NCBI GenBank assembly: GCA_035532835.1
Contig: DATKQG010000009.1
Coordinates: 1 to 64,000, forward strand
Source: Candidatus Dormiibacterota bacterium
Lineage (GTDB): Bacteria; Vulcanimicrobiota; Vulcanimicrobiia; Vulcanimicrobiales; Vulcanimicrobiaceae
Length of the DNA: 64,000 nt
Reading direction: 5' to 3'
Each line of letters starts with the position of its first letter. Within the stretch, counting starts at the first letter, position 1. A model generated the notes under the pieces. The model was not told the origin of the DNA, made no database searches, and worked only from the letters and a program-made list of their open reading frames with translations. Shown piece after piece: positions 9,051-18,529 of the stretch. Made by a program: the position numbers and the translations under genes.

Positions 9051-9619
9051 GTTTCGACGCGCACAAGGCCATAACCGAGGCCGCAGAGCGCCACGAGCAC
9101 GTTTCAAAGGGCGAACGCTTGGTGCCCCTCGCGGCGGCGATCATTGCCGTGTTGGCCGCACTCGGTACGCTCTTTGCCCACCATCGTTCGATCTCGGCGC
9201 TCTCGGTGAAGAACGATTCCATAATCGCACAAGCGCGCTCGCTCGATCTCTACAATTACTATCAAGCGCGCCGGACGCGTTTTACGGTCTATTCGGCGCT
9301 TCTGGCGGCCGGCGTGCCGGGCGATCCGGCGGCGCGCAAACGCCTTGAGGTTGCCGCTTCCGTCGAGAGCCGAGCCTCCGCGCAAACGCTTGAGTCCGCC
9401 AAGCAGTTCGAGGCAACCTCGGAGCACGAGCAGGACCGTTCCGAAAACATTCTGCAGTCGTTCGAGACGCTTGAAGTAGCGACGACGCTGTTCGAAATCG
9501 CGATCGTCTTCGTATCGATCTCGGCGCTTTCGCAAACGCGGCTACTCCTCTACCTCGCCGGCGGCATGACCGCTTTCGGCATCGCATTTTTCGTTACCGG
9601 ATTGATCCAAGCGCATTGA
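9047..9619 (+). CDS. DUF4337-like membrane protein
   Basis: A 190-residue protein with one N-terminal membrane helix (~27-45), a long charged coiled-coil stretch (~50-145) and two C-terminal helices (~147-188). This is the DUF4337 layout, including the KGERLVPLAAAIIAVLAA start and TLFEIAIVFVSISALSQ. The ATG overlaps the upstream stop (ATGA), and its own stop overlaps the next TTG start. Function unknown; inner-membrane location is predicted. Confidence 0.72.
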   Translation: MSFDAHKAITEAAERHEHVSKGERLVPLAAAIIAVLAALGTLFAHHRSISALSVKNDSIIAQARSLDLYNYYQARRTRFTVYSALLAAGVPGDPAARKRLEVAASVESRASAQTLESAKQFEATSEHEQDRSENILQSFETLEVATTLFEIAIVFVSISALSQTRLLLYLAGGMTAFGIAFFVTGLIQAH

Positions 9620-10881
9620 ATCGCATGGAATGGATTCCGATACGGCGCGTTGCCGCGATCGCAACGCTCATCGTATGCGTCGCGAGCGCGCCGGTGGCAA
9701 CCCATCACGCCCTCGCTACGGCAACGCTCCTGACGAGTTCGACGCCCTACTTACCCGGCAGTCGCATCGGCATCCATACCGACGGCATCAACGCGCCCTA
9801 CCAAATTCGCATCCTCGGCGACGCCTCGGTCGTGAACGGCGACATCGCGTTCCCCACCGACGCGCCCCCCGGAACCACCACCATCTTTGCGACCAATCCG
9901 TACGGATTGGCTTCGCGCCGCCTGCGGGTCACGGCTCCGCCGCCGGTGCGGGCACCGTTCATCGCCGTCGCGTCGTACGATGAGGGCGTCGTCTTGCACC
10001 GGCCTACGGCGCCGTTCGCACCTTTTGCCGTGCTCGGAATCGGCGGCGCACCAAGCGACGTCGCCATCGATGCGGACGGGCGTCTTGCAGCCGCGGATAC
10101 GGATACGGATACGTTGACCGTGGCGACGCTGCAACCATGGGGCGTAACACGCTTTCACGACGTTCCCGTCGGGGACGAGGTGGCATTCGACCCGCATTCG
10201 CACGCGTTGTTCGTCACCAACCGCGACGTCGAAGGTAAGGGCGCGCTCACGCGCATCGATGCCTCATCTTCGCCCACCCGCGTGATCACCGGCGATACGG
10301 CCGAAGGGCTCGCCATCGATAACGCGCGCCAGCTCGTCTACGTCGCGAACGTCAATTCGGGAACCATCAGCGTCGTGGACGCCGCGACCATGCGCGTCCG
10401 CACCACGTTCCACGGCGTCGCCCGCAATTTCTCGCTCGCGCTCTCCGACGATGGAAACCGTCTCTATGCGGTCTCCAATCAGAGTCGCACGTCGATTCTC
10501 GGGGCTTCGGGCGGCGTTGTGGCCTACGCGTTAAACGACGGATCCCCGCACCTCGTGGCGCGCAGCGCGGCGCTTGCCTTTCCGGTCGGCGTTGCATACG
10601 ACCATCGCGACCGGCGCGTTTTCGTCACCGACGAACGCGACGACGTCGTGGACGTCTTGGACGCGCGCACCCTCCGCCCCGTTCACGCGCCGCTGGAGAC
10701 GTGCAGCACGCCCTGGCTGCCCACGTACGATGCCGCGACCGCTCGGCTCTACGTTCCCTGCTCGCGCAGCGGCGCCGTCGACGTCTTCGACGGGCGCACG
10801 CTCGCTCGCGTAGCGGGCGCGCCGTTCGCGACGGGCGGTTACCCGCTCGCCGTGGCGCTATGGCACCCCGACGCTCCCTGA
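9616..10881 (+). CDS. Secreted YncE/NHL-type beta-propeller protein
   Basis: A 421-residue protein starting at TTG 9616 (or ATG 9625, MEWIPIRRV), with an N-terminal signal-like helix. From residue ~110 it contains repeated ~40-residue blades with YncE/lactonase-like motifs: SDVAIDADGRLAAAD, EVAFDPHSHALFVTNRD, GLAIDNARQLVYVANVNSG, LALSDDGNRLYAVS and VAYDHRDRRVFVTDERDDV. Such periplasmic propellers are usually binding or scaffold proteins, and no catalytic residues can be assigned. It sits inside a tightly packed run with the genes on both sides. Confidence 0.8.
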   Translation: MNRMEWIPIRRVAAIATLIVCVASAPVATHHALATATLLTSSTPYLPGSRIGIHTDGINAPYQIRILGDASVVNGDIAFPTDAPPGTTTIFATNPYGLASRRLRVTAPPPVRAPFIAVASYDEGVVLHRPTAPFAPFAVLGIGGAPSDVAIDADGRLAAADTDTDTLTVATLQPWGVTRFHDVPVGDEVAFDPHSHALFVTNRDVEGKGALTRIDASSSPTRVITGDTAEGLAIDNARQLVYVANVNSGTISVVDAATMRVRTTFHGVARNFSLALSDDGNRLYAVSNQSRTSILGASGGVVAYALNDGSPHLVARSAALAFPVGVAYDHRDRRVFVTDERDDVVDVLDARTLRPVHAPLETCSTPWLPTYDAATARLYVPCSRSGAVDVFDGRTLARVAGAPFATGGYPLAVALWHPDAP

Positions 10882-10885
10882 TGCG

Positions 10886-13021
10886 TTGAACCATCCGATG
10901 GGCGTTCGCATTCTTTTCGCATTGGCGTTTTTTACCGCTTGTCTGCGGTGGCTCCCCGCGTTTGCCGTCGAGTTGCCGCGGCAACTCGATCCGCCGGCAC
11001 CCTTTCCCGCAATCCTCAATCAAGTTCCATCGGAGCAGACGATCGCGCCGGGCGTCACCTATGGAACGTACACGCTGCAAACCGCCGTCGGGCCCGAAGC
11101 GATACACATCGTTGCAGTCGCTCCCGGGCATAGCGATGTGCGCGTTGGGACGATGCTCGCAAACGATGCGCTGGAGTCATCCGGCGAAAGCGTAGTTTCC
11201 ATGGCGCAACGCAGCGGCGCCGTTGCTGGCATCAATGGCGACTACTTCGATATCGGCAACTCAAATCGCCCCACCAATATCGTCGTGCAGAACGGGCAAC
11301 TGTTGCAAACGCCGCGAAAGCGATATGCGTTCTTCATCGCGGGCAACGGTACGCCGACGATCTCGGAAGTCTCGTTCATCGGGCAAATCCAACTCTCCGA
11401 CAAGACGGTCGGCTTGGACGCGGTCGATACGATGTCGCCGAACGGGGGCGTCACCTTACTCACGCCGCAGTACGGCAACGTCGCGCCATCCGATAGCCTC
11501 ACGCTCGTCGGGCTCGTGCCGACCAGCGGCACGCCGCCGTTCGCAACGTATCGCGTCACGGGCGTTCTCGACAACCTGCAACAACAGCCGCCCGGATACT
11601 ATCTGGCGATCGGCATCAACGCCTATGCAACCGTCGGCGTACCAAACGCCGGCGATACGATCGCCGCCAGCGGCGATCTTTCACCGCTGCCGCTCTCGAA
11701 CATCGCCGCAGCCGTCGGCGGCGGCCCGATGATTCTTCAGAACGGCGCCTGGTTTGCAGACCCGGATGGCCCCAACGGCCCCGGCTACTCTGCCCGTATT
11801 CCCTGTAGCGGCGCGGCGATCGCCCCGGATGGGACACTCTTTCTGCTCGAAGTCGACGGACGGCAGCCGCTGGAAAGCGTCGGCATCACGCGGCCCGAGT
11901 TTGCGGCCCTCATGCGTTCGCTCGGCGCAACGCAAGGGCTGGCATTCGACGGCGGCGGCTCGTCCGGCATGGCCGTTCGCCTGTTGGGCCAAACCGCTGC
12001 AACGGCTCAGGGCTCGCCGTCCGACGGATCCGAACGCCGCGTGGCCGATGGGCTGTTCGTTTATAATACCGACCCGATCGGGCCGCCGGCGCGGATCGTC
12101 GCCATCCCGAACGACGTCCGCATGCTCCCCGGCGCAACGCTCGCGCTCCGGCTCGCGGCGATCGACACCCACGATCACACGGTCCCGCCGCCGGCACCGA
12201 TCGCGGTGGGGATCGAGCCTGCGAACCTTGCGACGTACCGCGACGGGCGCCTTGAAGCGTTGCGGCCGGGCACGGGAACTCTGCAACTGCACAGCGGCGA
12301 GCTCGCGACGATCCTGCCCCTCACGATCGACGCGGCGCCGGCGCGCGTCGTCATTTCGCCTCCACAGGCGAATGTTGCGCGCGGAGAACAGCTCCGGCTC
12401 GGCGTGGCGGCCTACGACGCGCGCGGGTTTCCGTTAACGATGCCGGCGCAACTCGCGTGGCGCGCGAGTTCGGGCAGCGTCGACGCCGACGGCCTCTTCA
12501 AAGCCGGAGCGCACAACGCCGTGGTCGGTTTCGATTTCGCGGGGCGTCGTTACCAAACGACCGTGACGGTCGGCGCGCACGACGTGCCGCTCGATTTCGC
12601 AACGCACGCGCGTTTCTTCTCGGTGCCGAGCGGCGGCAGCGGCAGCGTTGTGCGCGATCCCTCGTGCCCGGGATGCGTACAATTAACGTTTGCGCTCGGG
12701 GAGAGCGAACGGGCAGCGTACGCGCTCGTCGATCTTCCCCTCCCCCGGCATGTCGTGGGGCTCTCCTTCGACGTGCGCGACGACGGTAGCGGCGCGCTCG
12801 TCAAAGTCGCTCTGCGCAATGCGATCGGCGAGCAGATTCTCGTTCCCGCTACGCGGCTCAACCATCCGGGATGGCGAACGGTGCGCGTGCGTTTCCCGGC
12901 AAGCGTCGCCGGCACAGCCCGCCTGGTCGCGCTCTATGCCATCGGCGCACCGCCCGGACACCCGTTGGGCGGAAGCATCGTGTTTCGAAACGTCCGCGCC
13001 ATCGTCGCGGGCTCGCGCTAG
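10886..13021 (+). CDS. Secreted phosphodiester glycosidase (NAGPA-like) family protein
   Basis: This 711-residue exported protein starts at TTG 10886 or ATG 10898 (MGVRILFALAFF), which opens a signal peptide. Residues ~110-400 carry the phosphodiester-glycosidase/NAGPA pattern: VAGINGDYFDIGN, AAVGGGPMILQNG, SGAAIAPDGTLFLLEVDGR and QGLAFDGGGSSGMAV. The family includes the human mannose-6-phosphate uncovering enzyme and bacterial exopolysaccharide-associated enzymes. The C-terminal ~300 residues are beta-rich, with Ig/Big-like repeats (RVVISPPQANVARGEQLRLG) and a carbohydrate-binding-like jelly roll. A cell-envelope glycan role is inferred. Confidence 0.82.
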   Translation: MNHPMGVRILFALAFFTACLRWLPAFAVELPRQLDPPAPFPAILNQVPSEQTIAPGVTYGTYTLQTAVGPEAIHIVAVAPGHSDVRVGTMLANDALESSGESVVSMAQRSGAVAGINGDYFDIGNSNRPTNIVVQNGQLLQTPRKRYAFFIAGNGTPTISEVSFIGQIQLSDKTVGLDAVDTMSPNGGVTLLTPQYGNVAPSDSLTLVGLVPTSGTPPFATYRVTGVLDNLQQQPPGYYLAIGINAYATVGVPNAGDTIAASGDLSPLPLSNIAAAVGGGPMILQNGAWFADPDGPNGPGYSARIPCSGAAIAPDGTLFLLEVDGRQPLESVGITRPEFAALMRSLGATQGLAFDGGGSSGMAVRLLGQTAATAQGSPSDGSERRVADGLFVYNTDPIGPPARIVAIPNDVRMLPGATLALRLAAIDTHDHTVPPPAPIAVGIEPANLATYRDGRLEALRPGTGTLQLHSGELATILPLTIDAAPARVVISPPQANVARGEQLRLGVAAYDARGFPLTMPAQLAWRASSGSVDADGLFKAGAHNAVVGFDFAGRRYQTTVTVGAHDVPLDFATHARFFSVPSGGSGSVVRDPSCPGCVQLTFALGESERAAYALVDLPLPRHVVGLSFDVRDDGSGALVKVALRNAIGEQILVPATRLNHPGWRTVRVRFPASVAGTARLVALYAIGAPPGHPLGGSIVFRNVRAIVAGSR

Positions 13022-13075
13022 GCTGAAGGACCCGCGGGGTAGGAGGCGGGCGAGCGAGCCGACAACACCGGCTCT

Positions 13076-14527
13076 ATGGATTTCGATCGTTTTGCCGCGC
13101 GCGCGCTCGATACCGCGAGTAAACGGGGCGCTGCATATGCGGATATTCGGCTCGAATCCGCCCGTACCGAGCGCATCGAAATTCGTAACGGCGTCGTCGT
13201 GTCGCTCGCCGACTCCACCAGCACCGGATATGGCATTCGCGCTCTCGTCGACGGCGCGTGGGGCTTCGCCGCCAGCGACGAGTTTGCGGACGCCGGCATC
13301 GATGCGACGGCCGCGCGAGCGGTGGCAATCGCACGTGCGAGCGCATCGATCGCGCGCGCGCGCGTCGGAATCGTGCCGCCCGACGCATATCGCGACCGGT
13401 TCGCCACACCCTTGCTCCGCGACCCGGCCGGCATTCCGCTCGGCGAACGCGTCGCTCTGCTGCTCGCCGCCGAGAAGGCTCTGCACGTCGGTCCGCAGAT
13501 AGCGGTCGGCCGAGCGTGGATCGATCTCTGGAGTAGCCGGAAATGTTTCTACAGCACGATCGGCTCGCGCATCGAACAACACATCGTCCAGACCGGCAGC
13601 GGCATTCAAGCGATGGCCGTGAGCGACGGCGACGTGCAGACGCGCACGTACCCCGGCGACGTGGGGCTGTATAAATCCGGCGGTTGGGAGATCGTTGAAG
13701 AGGCCGCGTTAACCGATCACGCCGAGCGCATCGCCGGCGAAGCCATCGCGCTGCTGAGCGCACCGCAGTGCCCCAGCGGCACCGTCGATATTCTTTTGGG
13801 TGGGTCCCAGGTCTCGCTGCAGATGCACGAATCGTGCGGACATCCGGCAGAACTCGATCGCGTCATGGGCTGGGAAGCGAATTTCTCCGGAACCAGCTTT
13901 CTGGACATCGATCAACTCGGCCATTTGCGCTACGGATCACCCGAGGTCACGATCGTCGTCGACAATACCCTCCCTCAAGGCATGGCCACCTGCGGCTACG
14001 ATGACGAAGGTACGCGCTCGGGAAGCTCGGATATCGTGCGCGACGGTTTGCTCGCCGGTTACGAAATGAGCAACGACACGGCTCATGCAATCGGCCGCAG
14101 CAGCAATGCCTGCGTGCGTGCCCAAGGGTGGGAGTTCGTCCCGATGATCCGCATGTGCAACCTCAACCTGCTGCCCGGCAACGTTCCTTTCGAACATCTT
14201 TTCGACGATATTCGCGACGGCATCTACATGGAGAGCAATCGCTCCTGGTCGATCGACGATCGACGTTTGAATTTTCAGTTCGGCTGCGAAATCGGCTGGG
14301 AGATCAAAAACGGAAAGCAAGGACGCATGCTCAAAAATCCCACGTATGCGGGCATGACGCCGCAATTTTGGAATGCGTGCGATGCCGTCGGCGACGAGCG
14401 ATCCTGGTTCGCATGGGGGACGCCGAACTGCGGCAAAGGCGAGCCCATGCAAACCGGACGCACCACGCAAGCCGCGTCGCCCGCCCGTTTCCGCGGCGTG
14501 AGCGTCGGGGTTGGATACCGTGGATAA
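13076..14527 (+). CDS. tldD: TldD metalloprotease subunit
   Basis: A 483-residue TldD/PmbA-family protein with the catalytic HExxxH zinc motif as H251-E-S-C-G-H256 (LQMHESCGHPAELDR). Other TldD signatures are TERIEIRNG near the N-terminus, DEGTRSGSS, and the C-terminal GCEIGWEIKNGKQGRMLKNP. TldD pairs with TldE to form a heterodimeric protease that degrades unstructured peptides and trims some RiPP precursors and CcdA. It directly precedes tldE, which begins inside this gene's 3' end. No RiPP precursor was recognised next to it. Confidence 0.93.
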   Translation: MDFDRFAARALDTASKRGAAYADIRLESARTERIEIRNGVVVSLADSTSTGYGIRALVDGAWGFAASDEFADAGIDATAARAVAIARASASIARARVGIVPPDAYRDRFATPLLRDPAGIPLGERVALLLAAEKALHVGPQIAVGRAWIDLWSSRKCFYSTIGSRIEQHIVQTGSGIQAMAVSDGDVQTRTYPGDVGLYKSGGWEIVEEAALTDHAERIAGEAIALLSAPQCPSGTVDILLGGSQVSLQMHESCGHPAELDRVMGWEANFSGTSFLDIDQLGHLRYGSPEVTIVVDNTLPQGMATCGYDDEGTRSGSSDIVRDGLLAGYEMSNDTAHAIGRSSNACVRAQGWEFVPMIRMCNLNLLPGNVPFEHLFDDIRDGIYMESNRSWSIDDRRLNFQFGCEIGWEIKNGKQGRMLKNPTYAGMTPQFWNACDAVGDERSWFAWGTPNCGKGEPMQTGRTTQAASPARFRGVSVGVGYRG

Positions 14528-15851
14528 GCGCGAGCGCGAAGCGATCGCGCGAGCCGTGCTCGCCCGTTCGCGAGCCGACCAAACCGAAGTGATGGTCACG
14601 GCGCGCGATAGCGCGCTCACGCGCTTTGCGCGTGGTATCTCCAACCAAAACGTCGCAGCGATCGAGAGAGCGGTTTCCGTGCGGGCCATCGTCGGCGGGC
14701 GTACGGGCGTCGCCGCCACCAACGATACGGACGAACCGGCGCTCGATGCCGTCGTCGCGCGCGCGATCGCCCTTGCCACCTTCTCGCCCGCCGATCCCCA
14801 TACTCCAACGCTTCCGAGCGGCAGGCCCGTCCAAGCGCCCGACGGAAGCTTCGTCGACGCCACCGCACGCGCCGGCGCCGACGAACGCGCGCAAGGTTGC
14901 GCCGCCGTCTTCGAGGCGTCGGAGCGCGCGGGCTTCTGGGCCGCAGGCTATGTCTCGAACGGCGTGAGCGGCATTACGATCGCCAACTCATCCGGAGCGC
15001 TGGCATCGTACGACGGCACCAATGCGGCCGCCAACGTCAAGATGACCGGCCCGGACTCCACCGGATTTGCGGAATCCTACCACGCCGACGTGCGCCGGAT
15101 CGACGCGGCGGCGCTAGGCCGTCGCGCCGTAGAGAAGGCGCGCGCGAGCGCCGCCCCGCGCAGCGTCGAGCCCGGGCCGTGGACGGTCATCTTGGAGCCC
15201 GCCGCGATCGGCGAATTGCTGGCCTACGTTACATCCCATTTCTCGGCCCAATCCTACGACGAAGGTTCGTCATTTTTCGCCGGCCGTCTCGGCGAGCAAC
15301 TCCTCGGGCCCAACGTCACCATCAGCGACGATTACGCGCATCCGCTCGCGCCTTCGATGCCGTTCGATTACGAAGCCCAGCCGAAGCAGCGAGTAACGCT
15401 GGTGGAACGCGGTATCGTGCGTTCGCTCGTCACCGACAGCTACTACAGCAAGAAGCTCGGGCTGCCGAACACCGGCCACGCGCTCCCGGCTCCTAACGCT
15501 TGGGGCCCGCAAGCACTCAATATCGTTGTCGCCAACGGCGATGCGACGGCGGACGAGCTGATCGCCACGACCAAACGCGGCCTGCTCGTCACCCGCTTCT
15601 GGTATATCCGCACCGTCGATCACAAGCAGGCTATCGTCACGGGAATGACGCGCGACGGAACGTTCCTGATCGAAGACGGCGCGATCGCCGGCGGCGTCCG
15701 CAACATGCGTTTCAACCAAAGCATCGTCGAGGCGTTACGTTCGATCGTCTTCGCAAACGACGCGACGCGAACCGGCGGCTATTCGTATTCGCTCGTCACA
15801 CCGACGGTGAAAATCGAGAACTTCACCTTCACCAGCGGCACCGACTTCTAA
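14520..15851 (+). CDS. pmbA: TldE/PmbA non-catalytic protease subunit
   Basis: A TldD/PmbA-family protein of about 443 residues that lacks HExxxH, as expected of the TldE partner. Recognisable parts are the N-terminal LTRFARGISNQNVA, the central VSNGVSGITIANSSG and the C-terminal WYIRTVDHKQAIVTGMTRDG with EDGAIAGGVRNMRFNQS. GTG 14520 is preferred; TTG 14511 is possible. Either start overlaps tldD, so the pair is translationally coupled, in agreement with TldDE working as a heterodimer. Confidence 0.92.
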   Translation: MDKREREAIARAVLARSRADQTEVMVTARDSALTRFARGISNQNVAAIERAVSVRAIVGGRTGVAATNDTDEPALDAVVARAIALATFSPADPHTPTLPSGRPVQAPDGSFVDATARAGADERAQGCAAVFEASERAGFWAAGYVSNGVSGITIANSSGALASYDGTNAAANVKMTGPDSTGFAESYHADVRRIDAAALGRRAVEKARASAAPRSVEPGPWTVILEPAAIGELLAYVTSHFSAQSYDEGSSFFAGRLGEQLLGPNVTISDDYAHPLAPSMPFDYEAQPKQRVTLVERGIVRSLVTDSYYSKKLGLPNTGHALPAPNAWGPQALNIVVANGDATADELIATTKRGLLVTRFWYIRTVDHKQAIVTGMTRDGTFLIEDGAIAGGVRNMRFNQSIVEALRSIVFANDATRTGGYSYSLVTPTVKIENFTFTSGTDF

Positions 15852-15867
15852 GCTGCCGACGTTTGCC

Positions 15868-16049
15868 CACGATCGTGTGCTGTGGGTTGCCCTAGTGTGG
15901 TTGGGGGAACGTGCGATTTTTGTGCAAAAGACAGGATGTCGAACTTCCTTTGAAGTTGCACAAAAACGCACGAGTAGGAGACGCGCAGGATGCGCGTCGA
16001 CGAACGGTTCCCCCAACCACACTAGGGCAACCCGCAGCACACGATCGTG
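15868..16049. repeat. Long inverted-repeat element A
   Basis: Outer arms 15868-15910 and 16007-16049 pair over 43 bp, 42 Watson-Crick and one G-U-type. The 96-base core holds a stem pairing 15911-15927 with 15956-15971 and a 7-bp hairpin at 15980-15998, GACGCGC-AGGAT-GCGCGTC, followed by GACGAACGG. The core is clearly homologous to that of element B (29083-29271), but the outer arms are unrelated. It fills nearly the whole space between the convergent tldE and proC genes. Confidence 0.9.
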
Positions 16050-16056
16050 GAGCATT

Positions 16057-16836
16057 CTAGCTTGCGAGTTCGGCGCTTCGCGTCGCTGCAGCAACCGCGG
16101 CGCGTAGGAGCGTGCTGCGCAGTTTACCGTCTTCGAGTTCCATCAATCCGTCGACGGTGCAACCGGCCGGTGTCGTCACGGCCATCTTAAGCGCGGCCGG
16201 ATGTTCGTCGCTTTCGAGCACCATGCGGGCCGAACCGAGCACCGTCTGCGCGACCAACTCGCGCGCGACGGCGTGCGAGAAGCCGAGCTTGACGCCCGCA
16301 TCGGTTAAGGCTTCGATCACGAGATAGATGTAGGCGGGGCCGCATCCGCTAAGGCCGGTCGCGGCGTCCATCAACGATTCGTCGATGACGAGGGCGCGGC
16401 CGAGCGTTGCGAACAGCGAACGCGCGAGTTCCAGCGTCTCCGGCGGAAGGTCTCGAGCGCAGAGCACCGTCATGCCTTCGCCGATGCGACACGGCATGTT
16501 CGGCATCGCGCGCACGATGAGGTGGTGGCCGTTCGTCCACTCATGCAGTTGGTCGAGCCGCACCGATGCGGCCGTCGACACGAGCACCGTCTCCGGTTTG
16601 AGGAAGGGCGCCACATCGCGCAATACGCCCTCCAATTGGAACGGTTTGACGCACGCGAAGAGAACGTCGCATTGCGTTGCCAGTTCCGCGTTGCTCGCGG
16701 ACATCGTTACGGCCGGGTCGTCGAGCGTCAATCCGCGCCGTGTCGTCGCGGAAATCGACCCGACCGCGTCGTGCGCGCGCAGTCCGGCCGCAATGGCGCG
16801 GCCGATCGTTCCGTATCCAAGAATTCCTACGTGCAT
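16057..16836 (-). CDS. proC: Pyrroline-5-carboxylate reductase
   Basis: A 259-residue protein with an N-terminal NAD(P)-binding Rossmann motif (MHVGILGYGTIGRAIAAGL), the central MPNMPCRIGEGM and the family signature ATGLSGCGPAYIYLVIEAL. The C-terminal LKMAVTTPAGCTVDGLMELE is also diagnostic. ProC reduces pyrroline-5-carboxylate to proline in the last step of proline synthesis. GAGG lies 4 bases before the ATG, and a terminator-like hairpin lies immediately upstream of it. It is convergent with tldE across element A. Confidence 0.95.
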   Translation of the reverse strand: MHVGILGYGTIGRAIAAGLRAHDAVGSISATTRRGLTLDDPAVTMSASNAELATQCDVLFACVKPFQLEGVLRDVAPFLKPETVLVSTAASVRLDQLHEWTNGHHLIVRAMPNMPCRIGEGMTVLCARDLPPETLELARSLFATLGRALVIDESLMDAATGLSGCGPAYIYLVIEALTDAGVKLGFSHAVARELVAQTVLGSARMVLESDEHPAALKMAVTTPAGCTVDGLMELEDGKLRSTLLRAAVAAATRSAELAS

Positions 16837-16850
16837 GTTTCCTCGTGAAA

Positions 16851-16878
16851 TAAAAAATCGCCCCGATATCGGAGCGAT
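16851..16878 (-). terminator. Intrinsic terminator-like hairpin in the proC leader
   Basis: On the minus strand a hairpin (16878-16857, core CCGA/TCGG with an outer GCGAT/ATCGC pairing) is followed directly by TTTTTT. It lies between the 3' end of the 17035-17976 gene and the proC RBS. It could end the upstream transcript or act as a leader attenuator for proC. Confidence 0.65.
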
Positions 16879-17034
16879 CGTCGTGTGGTGTAAGCCTACG
16901 TTGACGCGTGCGCTACCGAACCGGCATCCTGCGATGCGGTGACGGCGGGCACGGGACTGGGCCGAAGGCGCGGGTCATCGTGAACGCCATGCTATCATGC
17001 GGGCGCCACGCTCCGCAAGGCACCCGCGGCGCGA

Positions 17035-17976
17035 TCACGCCGATGCAGGCTCCTCGCGCATCGCTCGAACGAGCAGGCCGCACCCCAGCAGCGCGAGCAG
17101 GCCGGCGATGACGATGGCGGCAAACGAGGGCGCTGCGACGATCTCCACCGATGGGAACTGCAGCACGGTTCCGCGCAGACTCAGGCCGCCGACAAGCACC
17201 GGCTGGCCGCTTGCCGCGAGACGGAAGCCTCCCGGAAGATCCTTGCCCGTCTCATCCTCTAAAGCGAAGAGGACGGCCGGGCCGGACATGGATGCGAACG
17301 CGGCGCGTCCGAGCGCGCGCTCGCTCGCGACGTCGGCCGCGGAAAAATACACGACGCGGACGATCCGATGGACCGCGGGGAGCGCGAACGTATCGAAAGG
17401 CAGGTCGGCGCCCGGCAGCGTCTGGGTCTTTTTCATCAGCAGTACCGGGGAGAGGAACGCGGTATTTCCGGCCGGCTGCGTGATGGTGAGGCTGCCGCCG
17501 CTCGCCGGCCCGGCATCGATCATGACGACGCTGCGCGGGTGGAGGCTAAGGATCGAAGCGCCGGCGTACCGCCAAGCGCCGATTTGCGTAGCTTGCGAGC
17601 CACGCAGTAACGAGACGTCGCCCTGAATCGTGCCGTCTCGCCGAAGCGATGGGAAGGCCAGCGTTCCGCCGAAATCCGCGGCCGGCACGTGGCTATCGGG
17701 AGCGCCGATCACGACGTGGTTTTCGGGCCCGAGCAAGCCGCTCGCGACCGCCGCGAAGCCGGCGATGGCCACGCCCGAGGCGATGCATGCCACGCCCCAG
17801 CGACCGAATTTCGAGCGCCCCGCGATGGTCGAGCGCACGAGCATTCCCAGAATGACCACAAACGCGACGATCAGCGTGTTGTACCAGCCGCTATGATAGA
17901 TCGCTTTTCCGGGGACGATGATTTCGAGCGCCACCATCGCTGCGGTGACGAACGCGAAAGTCCCGAACGCTCTCAT
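17035..17976 (-). CDS. Membrane protein of unknown function, possibly ResB-like
   Basis: A 313-residue protein with three N-terminal hydrophobic helices (~1-80), a ~190-residue extracytoplasmic beta-rich region and a C-terminal membrane helix (~285-305). Its layout and the coupling to a TlpA/ResA-like thioredoxin (4-base overlap with the gene upstream) resemble the ResB-type cytochrome c assembly arrangement. No conserved ResB residue could be confirmed by eye, so this is only a suggestion from context. It is separated from proC by a terminator. Confidence 0.6.
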   Translation of the reverse strand: MRAFGTFAFVTAAMVALEIIVPGKAIYHSGWYNTLIVAFVVILGMLVRSTIAGRSKFGRWGVACIASGVAIAGFAAVASGLLGPENHVVIGAPDSHVPAADFGGTLAFPSLRRDGTIQGDVSLLRGSQATQIGAWRYAGASILSLHPRSVVMIDAGPASGGSLTITQPAGNTAFLSPVLLMKKTQTLPGADLPFDTFALPAVHRIVRVVYFSAADVASERALGRAAFASMSGPAVLFALEDETGKDLPGGFRLAASGQPVLVGGLSLRGTVLQFPSVEIVAAPSFAAIVIAGLLALLGCGLLVRAMREEPASA

Positions 17977-18506
17977 GCGCCCCCCAAGAACGGCGTAACC
18001 GCCGCGCGCATTTGATCGATCGTAAGCGCGCCGTCGAAGCCGCGGCGGACGATGCCGTCGCGGCCGATGACCACCGTCGTCGGCAGCCCCAGCGCCGCAA
18101 AGACTCGCCCGTACTGCTGCTGATCGTCAATCCAAATGGGGAAACCGATCTGCAACGCCTTCGCGAAATCGGCCGCGCGTTGCGGCGACTCGCCCTGGTT
18201 GACGCCGATCACGACGAGCCCGCGGGATGCGAACGCCGTTTGCAGACGCTGCAAATCGGGCATTTCGGCACGACACGGCGGGCACCACGACGCCCAGAGG
18301 TTGAGCACGACCACTTTGCCGCGGTAGGCCGAGAGCGAAACGGCGTTCCCTCGATCGTCGTGGAGGGCGAAGACGGGGGCGGCTTGGCCGACCAGCCCGC
18401 CCGGGCCCGCTTCTCGCACGGCCCCCGGCCTAAAGAGCGGCAATAATACCAGTAACGCGACCGCAAGCACGACGGCCGCGACGATCCATTGGGTCCGACG
18501 ATTCAC
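17973..18506 (-). CDS. TlpA/ResA-family thiol-disulfide oxidoreductase
   Basis: A 177-residue membrane-anchored thioredoxin-fold protein with an N-terminal helix, then VVLNLWASWCPPCRAEMPDL with the redox motif CPPC and the cis-Pro segment GLPTTVVIGRDG. These proteins reduce disulfides in periplasmic apocytochrome c or related partners. GTG 18506 is preferred because GGGAG lies 5 bases upstream; a TTG at 18536 would overlap the previous gene. The following gene, coupled by a 4-base overlap, is a membrane protein that may be its partner. Confidence 0.88.
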   Translation of the reverse strand: MNRRTQWIVAAVVLAVALLVLLPLFRPGAVREAGPGGLVGQAAPVFALHDDRGNAVSLSAYRGKVVVLNLWASWCPPCRAEMPDLQRLQTAFASRGLVVIGVNQGESPQRAADFAKALQIGFPIWIDDQQQYGRVFAALGLPTTVVIGRDGIVRRGFDGALTIDQMRAAVTPFLGGA

Positions 18507-18529
18507 AACGCTCCCATCATACGAGGCAT

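Noticed and set aside
12683-13609. 308-residue minus-strand open frame
   Set aside because: Antisense to the phosphodiester glycosidase and tldD genes, both supported by motifs.
15877-16107. Small open frames through elements A and B on both strands
   Set aside because: Their translations only reflect the repeated core (such as the shared KTGCRTS/RRRAGC words), and there is no RBS or family; the structured inverted repeat explains the conservation.
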